A DNA stretch of 64,000 bases from Nocardia cyriacigeorgica. GTDB taxonomy: Bacteria > Actinomycetota > Actinomycetes > Mycobacteriales > Mycobacteriaceae. The DNA is taken from positions 1 to 64,000 of the forward strand of contig NZ_JARWNX010000023.1 in the NCBI RefSeq assembly GCF_029868385.1, given 5' to 3'. The position numbers were made by a program, and so were the translations under genes. Below the pieces are notes generated by a model. It was not told the DNA's origin and searched no databases. It saw only the letters and a program-made list of their open reading frames with translations. This document shows, one piece after another, positions 16,937 to 25,636 of the stretch. Positions within the stretch are counted from its first letter, which is position 1. The number at the start of each line of letters is the position of its first letter.

Positions 16937-17845
16937 ATGGAATACCTCCGATACGCCCAGTTCCTGCCCGCCGAATACCGACGCGAGCCGATGGTCACCC
17001 CGGAATCGACCTGGTGGTCATGGCGGGAGCGGCAGGTGCACGTCGCCCGCGCCACGGCCCCCGATGCCTCGGTGCGGGTGCTGGCGGTGCACGGGGCGGG
17101 TGGTCACGCCGGGCTGATGTGGCCGTTCGCAGCGCTCGCCGTGGCGGCGGGCGTCGAGGCGATGGCGATCGATATGCCCCTGTACGGCGACACCGTGGAA
17201 CCGGACCCGCGGTCGGTGCGCTATACCGACTGGGTCGAACTGCTGTGTGCGTTCGTCCGCGCCGAAACCGAATCCGATGCACGGCCGTTGATCGTGTTCG
17301 GCGCAAGCATGGGCGGAATGCTCGCCTACGAGGTGGCGGCGCGCACCAAGGCGGTGACGCATCTGGTGGTGACCTGCCTGCTCGATCCGGCGGATCCGGC
17401 CGCGCGCCGGGCCGCGGTCCGCTGGTCGTTCACCGGTGGCCTCGCGCCGACCTTGTTGCGGTCGGCGCGGCCACTGGCAGGCGGGCTCCGGCTGCCGATT
17501 CGCTGGCTGGTCGATATGAAGAACATGAGCCTGAATCCCGAGGTGTCGCGCTCGTGTGCCACCGACTCGAAGGGTGGCGGTGTGCGGATCCCGCTGGGAT
17601 TCCTGGCCGACTTCCTCGATTTCGCGCACACACCGCCGGAGTCCTTCACCACGACACCGGTCACCCTGGTCCATCCCGCGGCGGACCGGTGGACGCCACC
17701 GGAACTGAGCAGGCGTTTCCTGGAACGGATCGCGGCGCCGACCCGACTCACCCTCCTCGAGGGCTGCGGGCATCTTCCGATCGAGGAACCGGGGCTCGGC
17801 CAGCTGAAGGCCACGCTGACCGAGGTGCTGGCCGAGACCGTCTAG
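16937..17845 (+). CDS. Alpha/beta hydrolase
   Basis: A 302-residue alpha/beta-fold hydrolase. Visible catalytic elements are the oxyanion loop HGAGGHAG, the nucleophile elbow GASMGG, an acid candidate in HPAADRWTPPE and the catalytic His in EGCGHLPIEE. No signal peptide, so cytoplasmic. Likely an esterase, lipase or lactonase. The 272 bases before it (16665-16936) hold no gene I can see. It ends 1 base from the convergent TetR gene. Confidence 0.87.
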   Translation: MEYLRYAQFLPAEYRREPMVTPESTWWSWRERQVHVARATAPDASVRVLAVHGAGGHAGLMWPFAALAVAAGVEAMAIDMPLYGDTVEPDPRSVRYTDWVELLCAFVRAETESDARPLIVFGASMGGMLAYEVAARTKAVTHLVVTCLLDPADPAARRAAVRWSFTGGLAPTLLRSARPLAGGLRLPIRWLVDMKNMSLNPEVSRSCATDSKGGGVRIPLGFLADFLDFAHTPPESFTTTPVTLVHPAADRWTPPELSRRFLERIAAPTRLTLLEGCGHLPIEEPGLGQLKATLTEVLAETV

Positions 17846-17846
17846 T

Positions 17847-18449
17847 TCACCGTTGCGCGGTCGGTGCGGCGATGATCCGGCGGGCCAGCAGCATCAGCGC
17901 GTCCACGTCGAGGCGGTGCCGGGTCAGGACGCGATGCAGATGCGCGTCGATCGCGTGGACCAGCGTCCGCGCCAGATACACCGGGTCGGCGCCGCCGTGG
18001 CCGCACCGTTCGAGGTGGAAGGCGACTTCCGCGACGAGATGATCCTCGAATGCCTGCACCGCCTCGACTTCCTCGGGCAGCCGCGGCGCGACCCGGTGCA
18101 GCAGTGCGTGCAGGGCCGGTCGGTCGCGGTGCAGATCGACCACCGCCTCGACGATCGTCCGCATGGTGTCGTCGAATTCCGGTCGTGTGACGCGCAATTC
18201 GGCGAAGACAGCGTCGAGCCGGACGGTCGCCTCGGCCAGATGCCGTTCGGCGATCGCCCGCAACAGGGCGTGCTTGTTCGGAAAGTACTGGTACAGGGTT
18301 CCGACCGACAGCCCCGCCCGTTCGGCGATCCGATTGGTGGTCGTCGCCAACCCTTCCCGCGTGAACATCTGCGCAGCCGCCTCGAGCAACGTGTCCACCG
18401 TCTCCCTGGACCGCCGCTGCCGCGGTGCTTTGCGCACGAACTCACTCAT
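17847..18449 (-). CDS. TetR-family regulator
   Basis: A 200-residue TetR repressor. The basic N-terminus (KAPRQRRSRETVDTLLEAAA) leads into the HTH (about 12-62), with T-T-N-R-I-A-E-R-A-G-L-S-V-G-T-L-Y-Q-Y-F-P-N-K in shortened form. The helical ligand-binding domain has ordinary length. It converges on the alpha/beta hydrolase gene. No strong operator-like palindrome was seen in its 155-base upstream region. Targets unknown. Confidence 0.9.
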   Translation of the reverse strand: MSEFVRKAPRQRRSRETVDTLLEAAAQMFTREGLATTTNRIAERAGLSVGTLYQYFPNKHALLRAIAERHLAEATVRLDAVFAELRVTRPEFDDTMRTIVEAVVDLHRDRPALHALLHRVAPRLPEEVEAVQAFEDHLVAEVAFHLERCGHGGADPVYLARTLVHAIDAHLHRVLTRHRLDVDALMLLARRIIAAPTAQR

Positions 18450-18604
18450 CCTTGTTCCACCGTAGCCGGACGCACCCGGTGCCCGCGCTGGGTCGTGCTG
18501 GATTCCGTGCGGGACGGTGGTGTCGGTGTGGACGTCGAGCTTGCCTCCCCCGACGCCTGGTTGCGCTCCTGGGCCGACCAGGCGTGCCCGCTACCTCTGC
18601 GGGG

Positions 18605-19474
18605 TCAGCGGCGCAGTTCCAGTCGATGGATCAGTTCGTGCACCTTCTGGTCCGCGGCGAGGCGGCTGTCGAGAACGATATTGATCGCTCCGCGCAGCAG
18701 TGCGTACGGTTCCCAGCCGATGGGGGCGATGGTGCGGGGTGCGCGGCGGGAGATGCCGTCGGCGATGGTGCGTGCGGCCTGTTCGGCGGTGATGCGGACG
18801 TTCAGTGGCCACGGGAGCATGGCGTCGAGATCGGCGCCGAGCTCGTCGGCATCGAGCATATCGTGGGTCATCGCGGTCTCGACCACGCCGAAATAGGCGA
18901 TGCCCGCGCTGGCGCCGACGGCGGCGAGTTCGACCCGCAGGGCGCGACCGAACTGTTCCACCGCCGCCTTGCTCATCATGTAGGGCGAACCGCCCATGCC
19001 CGGCGCGAACGCCGCACACGAGGACACCACGACCACATGGCCTTTCGCGGCGATCACCGCGTCCAGCGCCGGATGCACGGTATTGAACACACCGGTCAGG
19101 TTGATCCCCATGACGCGATCGAATTCGCGCGGGTCCATGGTGCGCACGGTCGCGGGCGTCGGCGTCACACCGGCATTGGCGACGACGATATCGAGCCTGC
19201 CGAAACGGTCGACAGTACGGTGCACCGCCTGCGTCATCTGCGCCCGGTCGGCGACATCCGCGCCGAGGGCGAATGCCCGCGGTCCGAGGGCGCGCGCCGC
19301 TGATTCGGCCGCCGCCGCATCGATGTCCACCAGGACGACGGAGGCACCGCGGGCGTACAGGATCTCCGCCAACTCCAGTCCGATGCCCTGGCCCGCACCG
19401 GTGATCAGTGCGGTGGTGCCCGCGACGCGGTAGTCGCCGGACCGGCCGAACGGGTTGAGTGCCCTGAGGTCCAT
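18605..19474 (-). CDS. Short-chain dehydrogenase (SDR)
   Basis: A 289-residue SDR, last gene of a four-gene minus-strand operon. Motifs: TGAGQGIG near residue 26, NAG (VANAGV), catalytic Ser in VVSSCAAF and Y-x-x-x-K in PYMMSKAA. The C-terminal extension of about 60 residues is common in mycobacterial SDRs that act on lipids, such as SadH-like enzymes. Its ATG overlaps the stop of the FMO gene at 19474, so the proteins are made together, suggesting a sequential oxidation/reduction of one substrate. Confidence 0.9.
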   Translation of the reverse strand: MDLRALNPFGRSGDYRVAGTTALITGAGQGIGLELAEILYARGASVVLVDIDAAAAESAARALGPRAFALGADVADRAQMTQAVHRTVDRFGRLDIVVANAGVTPTPATVRTMDPREFDRVMGINLTGVFNTVHPALDAVIAAKGHVVVVSSCAAFAPGMGGSPYMMSKAAVEQFGRALRVELAAVGASAGIAYFGVVETAMTHDMLDADELGADLDAMLPWPLNVRITAEQAARTIADGISRRAPRTIAPIGWEPYALLRGAINIVLDSRLAADQKVHELIHRLELRR

Positions 19475-20937
19475 CAGGCGGTCACCTCATAGGATGCGGC
19501 GTCGAACTTGCTGGTGCGGCGGCGGTATTCGAAACTCCAGTTGGGGTACAGGCCCGAATTGGCGCCGTCGGTGGTGGTGTAGTAGCTGGTGCAGCCGCCG
19601 GTCAGCCATACGGTCGAGGCGCTGCGCTCGGCCATCTCGCGCACGAACGCGTCCTGCACATGCCTGCGCACCTCGATCCGCCGGGCGCCGAGATCCCGCA
19701 TCGTGGTGAGCGCGTCGACGATATAGGCGATCTGCGATTCGATCATGTAGATGGCGGACTGATTGCCCGCCGCACCGAACGGCGCGAGGGTGGCGAAGAA
19801 ATTCGGGAACTCCGAAATCGCCGTCCCGAGATAGGACTGCGGCCGCTGCTGATACAGATCGGCGAGGGAGCGGCCCTTGCGTCCGACGAATCGGTCGAAT
19901 ATCGAGGGTGTCGGCTCGAAGCCGGTGCCGAAGATGATGGTGTCGACCGGAATCTCCTCGCCCGCCCAGGTGCGGATGGAATGCGGTCCGACCTCGGCGA
20001 TCGGATCGGTGACCACCTCGACATTCGGCTGATCGAGGGCCGGGAAGTAGGCGTCGGAGAAGATGGCGCGTTTGCAGCCGATCATATAATCCGGGGTCAC
20101 CTTCTCCCGCAACCGCCGATCGCGGATCTGGCGGCGCAGCTGGAAACGGCCGAGCAGCTGGAAGGGATGGCGGAACCGGTTGTCCACGAAACCCACCAGA
20201 CCGAAACTCTCGATCAGGGTGTACCAGGTGCCGCGCAGGGCCTTCTGGGTCAGCGGCACGCGATCGAGCAGCATCCGTTCCAATGCGACGGTCCGCCGAT
20301 CCATCCGCGGCACGATCCACGGCGCCGAACGCTGGAAGACGGTGAGCTGTCCGGCCTTCGGCTGGATCTCGGGAATGAACTGCACCGCGGATGCTCCGGT
20401 GCCGATGACCGCGATGCGCTCGCCGGTCAGATCATGTTCGTGATCCCAGTGCAGGGAGTGGAAGGCGGTGCCCGCGAACGATTCCAGTCCGGGCAGCGAC
20501 GGATATTTCGCCTCCGCGAACACCCCCGCCGCCGAGATCAGGAAATCGGCGGTGAGCTGCCCGCGTGAGGTGTCGATCCGCCAGTGCGAGAGTCGCTCGT
20601 CCCAGTGCGCGCCGAGCAGTTCGGTATCGAACCGGATATGGCGCACCACATCGTGTTTCGTCGCCACCGACCGGAGATAGTCGAGGATCTCGGGTTGCGT
20701 GCCGTAGGTGCGTGACCAGTCCGGGTTCGGTGCGAAGGAATAGCTGTAGAGGTGGGAGGGCACATCGCAGGCGCATCCGGGATAGGTGTTGGCCTGCCAG
20801 GTGCCGCCGAGATCGCCCGCGCGTTCCAGGACGATCAGGTCGTCGAACCCGGCTTCGCGCAGTTTGACGACCAATCCGATGCCGCCGAATCCGGCGCCGA
20901 CGATGGCGATTCGGGTGTGTTCGGTGGGTGCGGGCAT
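19474..20937 (-). CDS. Flavin-containing / Baeyer-Villiger-type monooxygenase
   Basis: A 487-residue class B flavoprotein monooxygenase. Motifs: an FAD-binding VGAGFGGIG close to the N-terminus, GTWQANTYPGCACDVPSHLYS, an NADPH-binding VIGTGASAVQ around 180, and the late FGTGFEPTP and W-S-F-E-Y region. This resembles the FMO/BVMO group that includes mycobacterial MymA and EthA. The start at 20937 has GAGGAG 7 bases upstream; the frame is open to 21003. It overlaps the SDR gene and follows a ferredoxin-reductase gene in the same operon. Confidence 0.91.
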   Translation of the reverse strand: MPAPTEHTRIAIVGAGFGGIGLVVKLREAGFDDLIVLERAGDLGGTWQANTYPGCACDVPSHLYSYSFAPNPDWSRTYGTQPEILDYLRSVATKHDVVRHIRFDTELLGAHWDERLSHWRIDTSRGQLTADFLISAAGVFAEAKYPSLPGLESFAGTAFHSLHWDHEHDLTGERIAVIGTGASAVQFIPEIQPKAGQLTVFQRSAPWIVPRMDRRTVALERMLLDRVPLTQKALRGTWYTLIESFGLVGFVDNRFRHPFQLLGRFQLRRQIRDRRLREKVTPDYMIGCKRAIFSDAYFPALDQPNVEVVTDPIAEVGPHSIRTWAGEEIPVDTIIFGTGFEPTPSIFDRFVGRKGRSLADLYQQRPQSYLGTAISEFPNFFATLAPFGAAGNQSAIYMIESQIAYIVDALTTMRDLGARRIEVRRHVQDAFVREMAERSASTVWLTGGCTSYYTTTDGANSGLYPNWSFEYRRRTSKFDAASYEVTA

Positions 20938-21012
20938 GGTGGTGGGCTCCTCGTCGGATCGGGTGGCTGCGTCGCTGCCGACGAGCTGGTGCGATGCGGT
21001 CATGGTGCGGGC

Positions 21013-22056
21013 TCAGAGGTCGACGACGAGCGTGTCGCCCACCGCGCGGGAGACACAGGTGAGCATCTGATCGTCGCGTTCGGCGGAAGTGAGCAATCGG
21101 TCGCGGTGGTCGACCTCCCCGGCGAGGACGCCGACCCGGCACGTCCCGCAGAAACCCTGCCGACAGGAATAGACGACATCGGGCAGCACGCGACCGATGG
21201 CGGCCAGCGCGGTTTCCTCGGCGCCGACCCGCACCGTCCGGCCGGTGCGGGCGAGGGTCAGGTCGAACGCCCTGCCGTCCGCCACCGGCCGCGCGGAAAA
21301 GCGTTCGGTGTGCAGTGAACCCGAGGGATTCCGCGCGAAGAAGACGCGTTGCGCCTCGGCCAGCACCGGTGGCGGTCCGCAGACGTAGACGGCGGCGCCC
21401 GGCGCGGCGTGTGCGAGCAGGTCCGCGATCCGGGGCGTACCGAATTCGTCGTCGGGCCGGATGGCGGCGGTGCCCGGCACCTCATCGAGAAATGGCATCG
21501 AGGTGCGTGACCGGCCCAGATAGATCAGCTGCCCGCGTGCACCCGCGGCCCTCGCCATCGGCAGGATCGGGGTGATGCCGATTCCGGCGGCGAGGAACAG
21601 GTATGACGGGGCATCGACGAAGGTGAACGCATTGCGCGGCCCGCGTACGCGGAGCCGGTCACCGATCCGCAGATCGTCGTGGATTTCGATCGAACCGCCG
21701 CCACCGTCGGCGAGGCGACGCACGGCGATCCGGTAGCCGAACGGATCGGCGGGATCGCCGCAGAGCGAGTACTGACGTTGTCTGCCCGATGGCAGGAACA
21801 CGTCCAGATGTGAGCCCGGCGTCCAGGACGGCAGCCTGCCGCCGTCGATGGCGCGCAGCGTGAGCACCCGGACGTCCCCGGCCTCGAGGGAGCTGGCGGC
21901 GATGCGGAGATCCAGATCGAAACCACTGCGCCGTAACGGCTTCGGTTGCGACAGCAGTGGTGCGGCCGGTCCCGCGACGAAGAGCTGCTTGTACACATCG
22001 ACCGCCGTGGCCAAGGCGCGCAGACCGGCCGGAGGAGCGGGGCGGTGCGTCACCAT
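21013..22056 (-). CDS. Ferredoxin reductase with C-terminal [2Fe-2S] domain
   Basis: A 347-residue PDR/VanB-type reductase. An FMN/FAD-binding barrel (about 45-150, with R-Q-Y-S-L-C) is followed by an NAD-binding domain (about 155-255, with A-A-G-I-G-I-T-P-I and VYVCGPPPVL) and a plant-type [2Fe-2S] domain with Cys ligands in CRQGFCGTC plus a later C (about 290-340). Such proteins pass electrons from NAD(P)H to an oxygenase. The start at 22056 overlaps the stop of the PF10118 gene by 7 bases; GGAGG lies immediately upstream, unusually close. Its natural partner could be the PF10118 protein or the FMO. Confidence 0.88.
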   Translation of the reverse strand: MVTHRPAPPAGLRALATAVDVYKQLFVAGPAAPLLSQPKPLRRSGFDLDLRIAASSLEAGDVRVLTLRAIDGGRLPSWTPGSHLDVFLPSGRQRQYSLCGDPADPFGYRIAVRRLADGGGGSIEIHDDLRIGDRLRVRGPRNAFTFVDAPSYLFLAAGIGITPILPMARAAGARGQLIYLGRSRTSMPFLDEVPGTAAIRPDDEFGTPRIADLLAHAAPGAAVYVCGPPPVLAEAQRVFFARNPSGSLHTERFSARPVADGRAFDLTLARTGRTVRVGAEETALAAIGRVLPDVVYSCRQGFCGTCRVGVLAGEVDHRDRLLTSAERDDQMLTCVSRAVGDTLVVDL

Positions 22057-22973
22057 GCCTCCAGATGGTCGGCGCCCGCCGCGGATTCCGCCGCGGTGCG
22101 GGCGGCGGGTGAATGGGCAAGGTAGCGCAGCGCGTTGTCCATCGAACCCAGTTGTGAGGGATGGAAACCCGGCCGCAGATACCGCGGCATCTCGGTGAAG
22201 AACACCGTCCAGCTCGGTATGACGCCCCGCGCGGTCGCGCTGAGGAACTGGAGCGGCCAGAACCGGCCCTTGTGCGCGGAGGGATCCTTGCGATACAGGT
22301 ACGCCGTCGAGACGATGAACAGCGGCAGCAGCGTCGCGGTGGCCAGCAGCGCGGTCCGGGCGCGGCGGGCATAGCTGCCGTCGAGATGCATATAGGCGTC
22401 GAAGACGACACTGCGATGTTCGACCTCCTCGGCGCCGTGCCAGCGGACCAGATCGAGCATCGTCGGATGCATGCCCTTCTGTTCGAGCACATCCGCCTCC
22501 AGCAGCCATTCACCGATGACCGCGGTGAAATGCTCCATCCCGGCGAAGAGTCCGAGGCGTTCCTGTAGCCAGGTGCGTTTCGCGCGCCCGGACAATCCGT
22601 GATCGCCGAGCACCCGATCGACGAGCCAGGACACCGCCTCCACGTATCCGTCGGCGTCCAGTCCGAGCGATTGCAGATGCTTGCGTGCGCCTTCATGGCT
22701 GCTCGCGTGCATGGTCTCCTGTCCGACGAAACCTTGCACTTCCTCCCGTAGTCGCGGGTCGTCGATATGGGGTAGCGCCTCCGCCAGCGCCATGGCCATC
22801 GCGCGCTCACCCTCGGGGAGCACCAGGTGCATCACGTTGACGATGTGGGTGGCCAGTACCTCGTCGGGGATGTAGTGCATGGGCACCGAATCGAAGTCGA
22901 AGTGCACGTCGCGGGCATGGATCGCGTGCGCTTCCTCCTGGTAGGGACGCTTCGTCGCGTCGATCTCCGCCAT
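22050..22973 (-). CDS. PF10118-type predicted metal-dependent hydrolase
   Basis: A 307-residue helical protein of the predicted metal-dependent hydrolase family PF10118. Paired E-x-x-x-H-type motifs are visible: GQETMHASSHE at about 88-98 and the E-E-V-E-H-R-S block near residue 195. This suggests a diiron or other dinuclear metal site in a ferritin-like bundle. It is first in the operon with a [2Fe-2S] reductase, so an oxygenase-like reaction is possible. The start at 22973 faces a TetR gene across a 98-base region with two repeated palindromes. Confidence 0.82.
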   Translation of the reverse strand: MAEIDATKRPYQEEAHAIHARDVHFDFDSVPMHYIPDEVLATHIVNVMHLVLPEGERAMAMALAEALPHIDDPRLREEVQGFVGQETMHASSHEGARKHLQSLGLDADGYVEAVSWLVDRVLGDHGLSGRAKRTWLQERLGLFAGMEHFTAVIGEWLLEADVLEQKGMHPTMLDLVRWHGAEEVEHRSVVFDAYMHLDGSYARRARTALLATATLLPLFIVSTAYLYRKDPSAHKGRFWPLQFLSATARGVIPSWTVFFTEMPRYLRPGFHPSQLGSMDNALRYLAHSPAARTAAESAAGADHLEAW

Positions 22974-22990
22974 GCGGTCGACGGTACAGC

Positions 22991-23041
22991 GCAACAAAAT
23001 GCTTTGCAATGTTGCGGCAACAAAATATTTGCAAATGTTGC
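22991..23041. promoter_or_regulatory. Two tandem 25-bp palindromic operators
   Basis: Two near-identical 25-bp elements at 22991-23015 and 23017-23041 share the layout GCAACA-(13)-TGTTGC with inner TTGCAA-like cores, centres 26 bp apart. The region is strikingly AT-rich for this genome. The second element abuts TTGCAA (23038-23043), a likely -35 for the TetR gene, with TACCGT (23060-23065) as the -10. The GTG at 23072 then starts a leaderless message. These look like operators through which the TetR protein represses itself and the divergent operon. Confidence 0.7.
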
Positions 23042-23071
23042 AAGTTGGGCCGTGGTTGCTACCGTTGGGTC

Positions 23072-23674
23072 GTGACCACCGCACCGTCTGGCGCCGACGC
23101 CACCGATTCGATCGAATCGCGAATTCTCGATGCCGCGCTGGTGCAGTTCGGCCAGCTCGGTTTCAAGAAGACCACCATCGAAGACATCGCCCGCACGGCG
23201 GGCGTCGATCGCGTCACCGTGTACCGGCGCATCGGTTCCCGCGACGATGTGGTGCGCGCGGTGACACTGCGTGAAGTGAATGCCGTTCTCACCGAACTGG
23301 ACGAGGTCGCCGCCCGCAACGACACCTTCGCCGATCTCGTCGCCGATATCTTCGTCACCATCGTCACGCGGTGGCGCGCCCATCCGCTGGTGCAGCGCAT
23401 GCTCACGGTGGAACCCGACCGGGTTCTGCCGCAGCTCACCACCGAAGGTGGTCCGGCATTCATGGTGTCGACGGCGGCGGGCACCGCCGCGATCCGCACC
23501 GCGGTCGAGCGCGGCATGCTCGCGGATTCGCCCGATCTGAACACGCGGGTGGAGATCGCCTGCCGGTTCGTGCATTCGCTGCTGGTGCAGCCGGTCGGCT
23601 CGATTCCGCTCGATACCGACGAGCAGATGGCCGAATTCGCGCGGCGCTATCTGGCGCCCATCGTCACCGGCTGA
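23072..23674 (+). CDS. TetR-family regulator of the divergent FMO operon
   Basis: A 200-residue TetR protein with an N-terminal helix-turn-helix (about 10-57; F-K-K-T-T-I-E-D-I-A-R-T-A-G-V-D-R-V-T-V-Y-R-R shortened) and a helical effector domain. GTG at 23072 is chosen because a -10 like TACCGT ends 6 bases before it and there is no ribosome binding site, so a leaderless transcript fits. The tandem palindromes between it and the PF10118 gene are its probable binding sites. Confidence 0.9.
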   Translation: MTTAPSGADATDSIESRILDAALVQFGQLGFKKTTIEDIARTAGVDRVTVYRRIGSRDDVVRAVTLREVNAVLTELDEVAARNDTFADLVADIFVTIVTRWRAHPLVQRMLTVEPDRVLPQLTTEGGPAFMVSTAAGTAAIRTAVERGMLADSPDLNTRVEIACRFVHSLLVQPVGSIPLDTDEQMAEFARRYLAPIVTG

Positions 23675-23813
23675 ATACTCGCTGACGGACGGCGGTCGTT
23701 TGTCCGGGTGCCCGCGGCACCGGGCGCAGGTGGTGACCCGATTCGGTCGGCCAGGGGTGGCGTCGGCGGAAAAACGGTGGGCAGGGTCGAGGCGAGCTGT
23801 TAGCCTCGGCGTC

Positions 23814-23834
23814 GTGCATATGTACTTCCTGTAA
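23814..23834 (+). CDS. Possible leader peptide (VHMYFL) before the ABC-F gene
   Basis: A six-codon ORF, GTG-CAT-ATG-TAC-TTC-CTG-TAA, begins 8 bases after TAGCCT (23801-23806), a plausible -10. It would start at or near the transcription start, as a leaderless ORF. ABC-F resistance genes are often controlled by drug-sensitive leader peptides upstream. Evidence here is position and promoter spacing only. Confidence 0.35.
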   Translation: MHMYFL

Positions 23835-23931
23835 TACACACGAGCCCCGGTCCGCCGATGCGGATCGCGAGTGGCTCTTGCCGGTGACCCGTCGCGCCCT
23901 CTGCGCGCATTCATCGATCACGGCAACGCAT

Positions 23932-23954
23932 CTCACCCCGCGAACGCGGATGAG
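23932..23954 (+). promoter_or_regulatory. GC-rich hairpin in the ABC-F leader
   Basis: CCGCG-AA-CGCGG (23938-23949) is flanked by CTCA and TGAG, which extend the stem across a small bulge. It lies about 10-20 bases before the ABC-F ribosome binding site (GAAGGAAG). A further possible pairing upstream is CGAGCC (near 23841) with GGCTC (near 23874). Alternative pairings of this kind are expected for an attenuator, but no uridine tract follows the hairpin. Confidence 0.35.
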
Positions 23955-23974
23955 GTGTGCCCGAAGGAAGACCT

Positions 23975-25636
23975 ATGACTCTGTGGATTCAGCCTGCCCG
24001 TGAGCGGGCCCAATTGACCTGCACGAACATTCACGTCCACCGTGGTGAGCGCACGGTGCTCGCCGGTGTCGACATGACGGTCTCGCCCGGTTCCCGATGG
24101 GGGATCGTCGGCGAGAACGGGCGCGGAAAGTCCACGCTGCTCCAGGTATCGGCGGGTCTGCTCGCCCCCGATACCGGCAGTGTGCGGCGGATCGGCACAT
24201 TGGCCGTGGCGGCGCAGGAAATGCCCGATCAGGATCGGCGCACCGTCGGCGACGTCATCGACGAACAACTCGCCGCCGCGCGTGCCGCGATCGTCCGGCT
24301 CGACGCGGCCGCCGCCGCATTGGCCGACGGAAGTCCCGGCGCGGATACCGAATACAGCGCCGCACTGGATCTCGCGCAGCTGCTCGACGCCTGGGACGCC
24401 GACCGGCGCGTCGATGTGGCCCTGGCCGGGCTCGGCGCGGAATCCGATCGGGCTCGACGGCTGGACACCCTGTCGGTGGGCCAGCGGTACCGGGTGCGCT
24501 TGGCCGTGCTGCTCGCCGCCGGAGACGATTTCCTGCTGCTGGACGAACCGACCAATCATCTCGACCGCCCGGCGCTGGAATTCCTCACCGCGCGGGTGCG
24601 TGCCTATCCGGGCGGTGTGGTGGTGGTGAGTCACGACCGCGCGCTGCTCACCGACGTGGCCGACACCGTGCTCGACCTGGACCCGACACGCGACGGCGCA
24701 CCACGCGTCTATGCCGGTGGTTACGCCGGTTACCGCGAGGGACGGCGGGCCGAATACGAGCGCTGGCAGCAGGAGTACGACCAGCAGCGGGCCGAACGAA
24801 CCAAGCTGGCCGACGATCTGTCGGCGGCGCAGAACCGCCTCGTCACCGGCTGGCGCCCGGACAAGGACACCGGCAAACATCAGCGCGCCACCCGCGCCGG
24901 ATCGGTGACCCGCGCGGTGCACCGGCGCCAGGACGAGCTGGAACGGCATCTCCTCACCGCGCCCACACCGCCGCGACGCTTCGGGATGCCCGAGCTGCCG
25001 CCGGTGCCGGGTGTGACGTTGATGCGGGCGGAGCAGGTGACGGTCGCCGACCGGCTGCACCGCCCGGTTGATCTGTCCCTGGACTCCGGTGACCGGCTGG
25101 TGATCACCGGCGCCAACGGCGCGGGCAAATCCACCCTGCTCGAGGTGTTGGCGGGTGCGTTGACGCCGACGTCCGGGCAGGTGCATCGGGCGCGTAAGGC
25201 GCGGATCCAGTTGTTGCGGCAGGAGTCGCGGCGTGCCCCGCAGCGGTGCGCCCGCGAGCTGTACGACGCCCATGTCGCCGGGTTGGTGAGCGACGGCGTG
25301 CTGGCCGAGTCGGAGGTCATCGGCCTGTCGACCCTCGGCCTGCTCGGCGCCCGCGAGGTGAACAAGCGGGTGGGTGAGCTGTCGATGGGGCAGCAGCGTC
25401 GCCTCGATCTGGCGTGCGCACTGGCCGCGAGGCCGCATGCCCTACTGCTGGACGAACCGACCAACCACCTGTCCATCGGCTTGGTCGACGACCTCACCGA
25501 GGCGCTGACCGCGACCGCGGCGGCAGTGGTGGTGGCGACTCACGACCGACAGTTACAGCGCGATGTGGCGGACTGGCCGCAGCTCGATCTGGGAATGGAT
25601 ACCGCGCGGCACGATCGGGTTCGGTCCGGGACGTGA
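23975..25636 (+). CDS. ABC-F family ATPase (ribosome protection type)
   Basis: A 553-residue soluble protein with two ABC ATPase domains and no membrane segment. Domain 1 has Walker A GENGRGKST, signature LSVGQ and Walker B LLLDEPTNHLD. Domain 2 has GANGAGKST, LSMGQ and LLLDEPTNHLS. A charged linker (about 250-340) joins them, as in ABC-F proteins that act on the ribosomal E site. Some members give resistance to macrolides, lincosamides or pleuromutilins; others are housekeeping. A 140-base leader with a tiny ORF and a hairpin suggests drug-inducible control. GAAGGAAG precedes the ATG. Confidence 0.9.
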   Translation: MTLWIQPARERAQLTCTNIHVHRGERTVLAGVDMTVSPGSRWGIVGENGRGKSTLLQVSAGLLAPDTGSVRRIGTLAVAAQEMPDQDRRTVGDVIDEQLAAARAAIVRLDAAAAALADGSPGADTEYSAALDLAQLLDAWDADRRVDVALAGLGAESDRARRLDTLSVGQRYRVRLAVLLAAGDDFLLLDEPTNHLDRPALEFLTARVRAYPGGVVVVSHDRALLTDVADTVLDLDPTRDGAPRVYAGGYAGYREGRRAEYERWQQEYDQQRAERTKLADDLSAAQNRLVTGWRPDKDTGKHQRATRAGSVTRAVHRRQDELERHLLTAPTPPRRFGMPELPPVPGVTLMRAEQVTVADRLHRPVDLSLDSGDRLVITGANGAGKSTLLEVLAGALTPTSGQVHRARKARIQLLRQESRRAPQRCARELYDAHVAGLVSDGVLAESEVIGLSTLGLLGAREVNKRVGELSMGQQRRLDLACALAARPHALLLDEPTNHLSIGLVDDLTEALTATAAAVVVATHDRQLQRDVADWPQLDLGMDTARHDRVRSGT

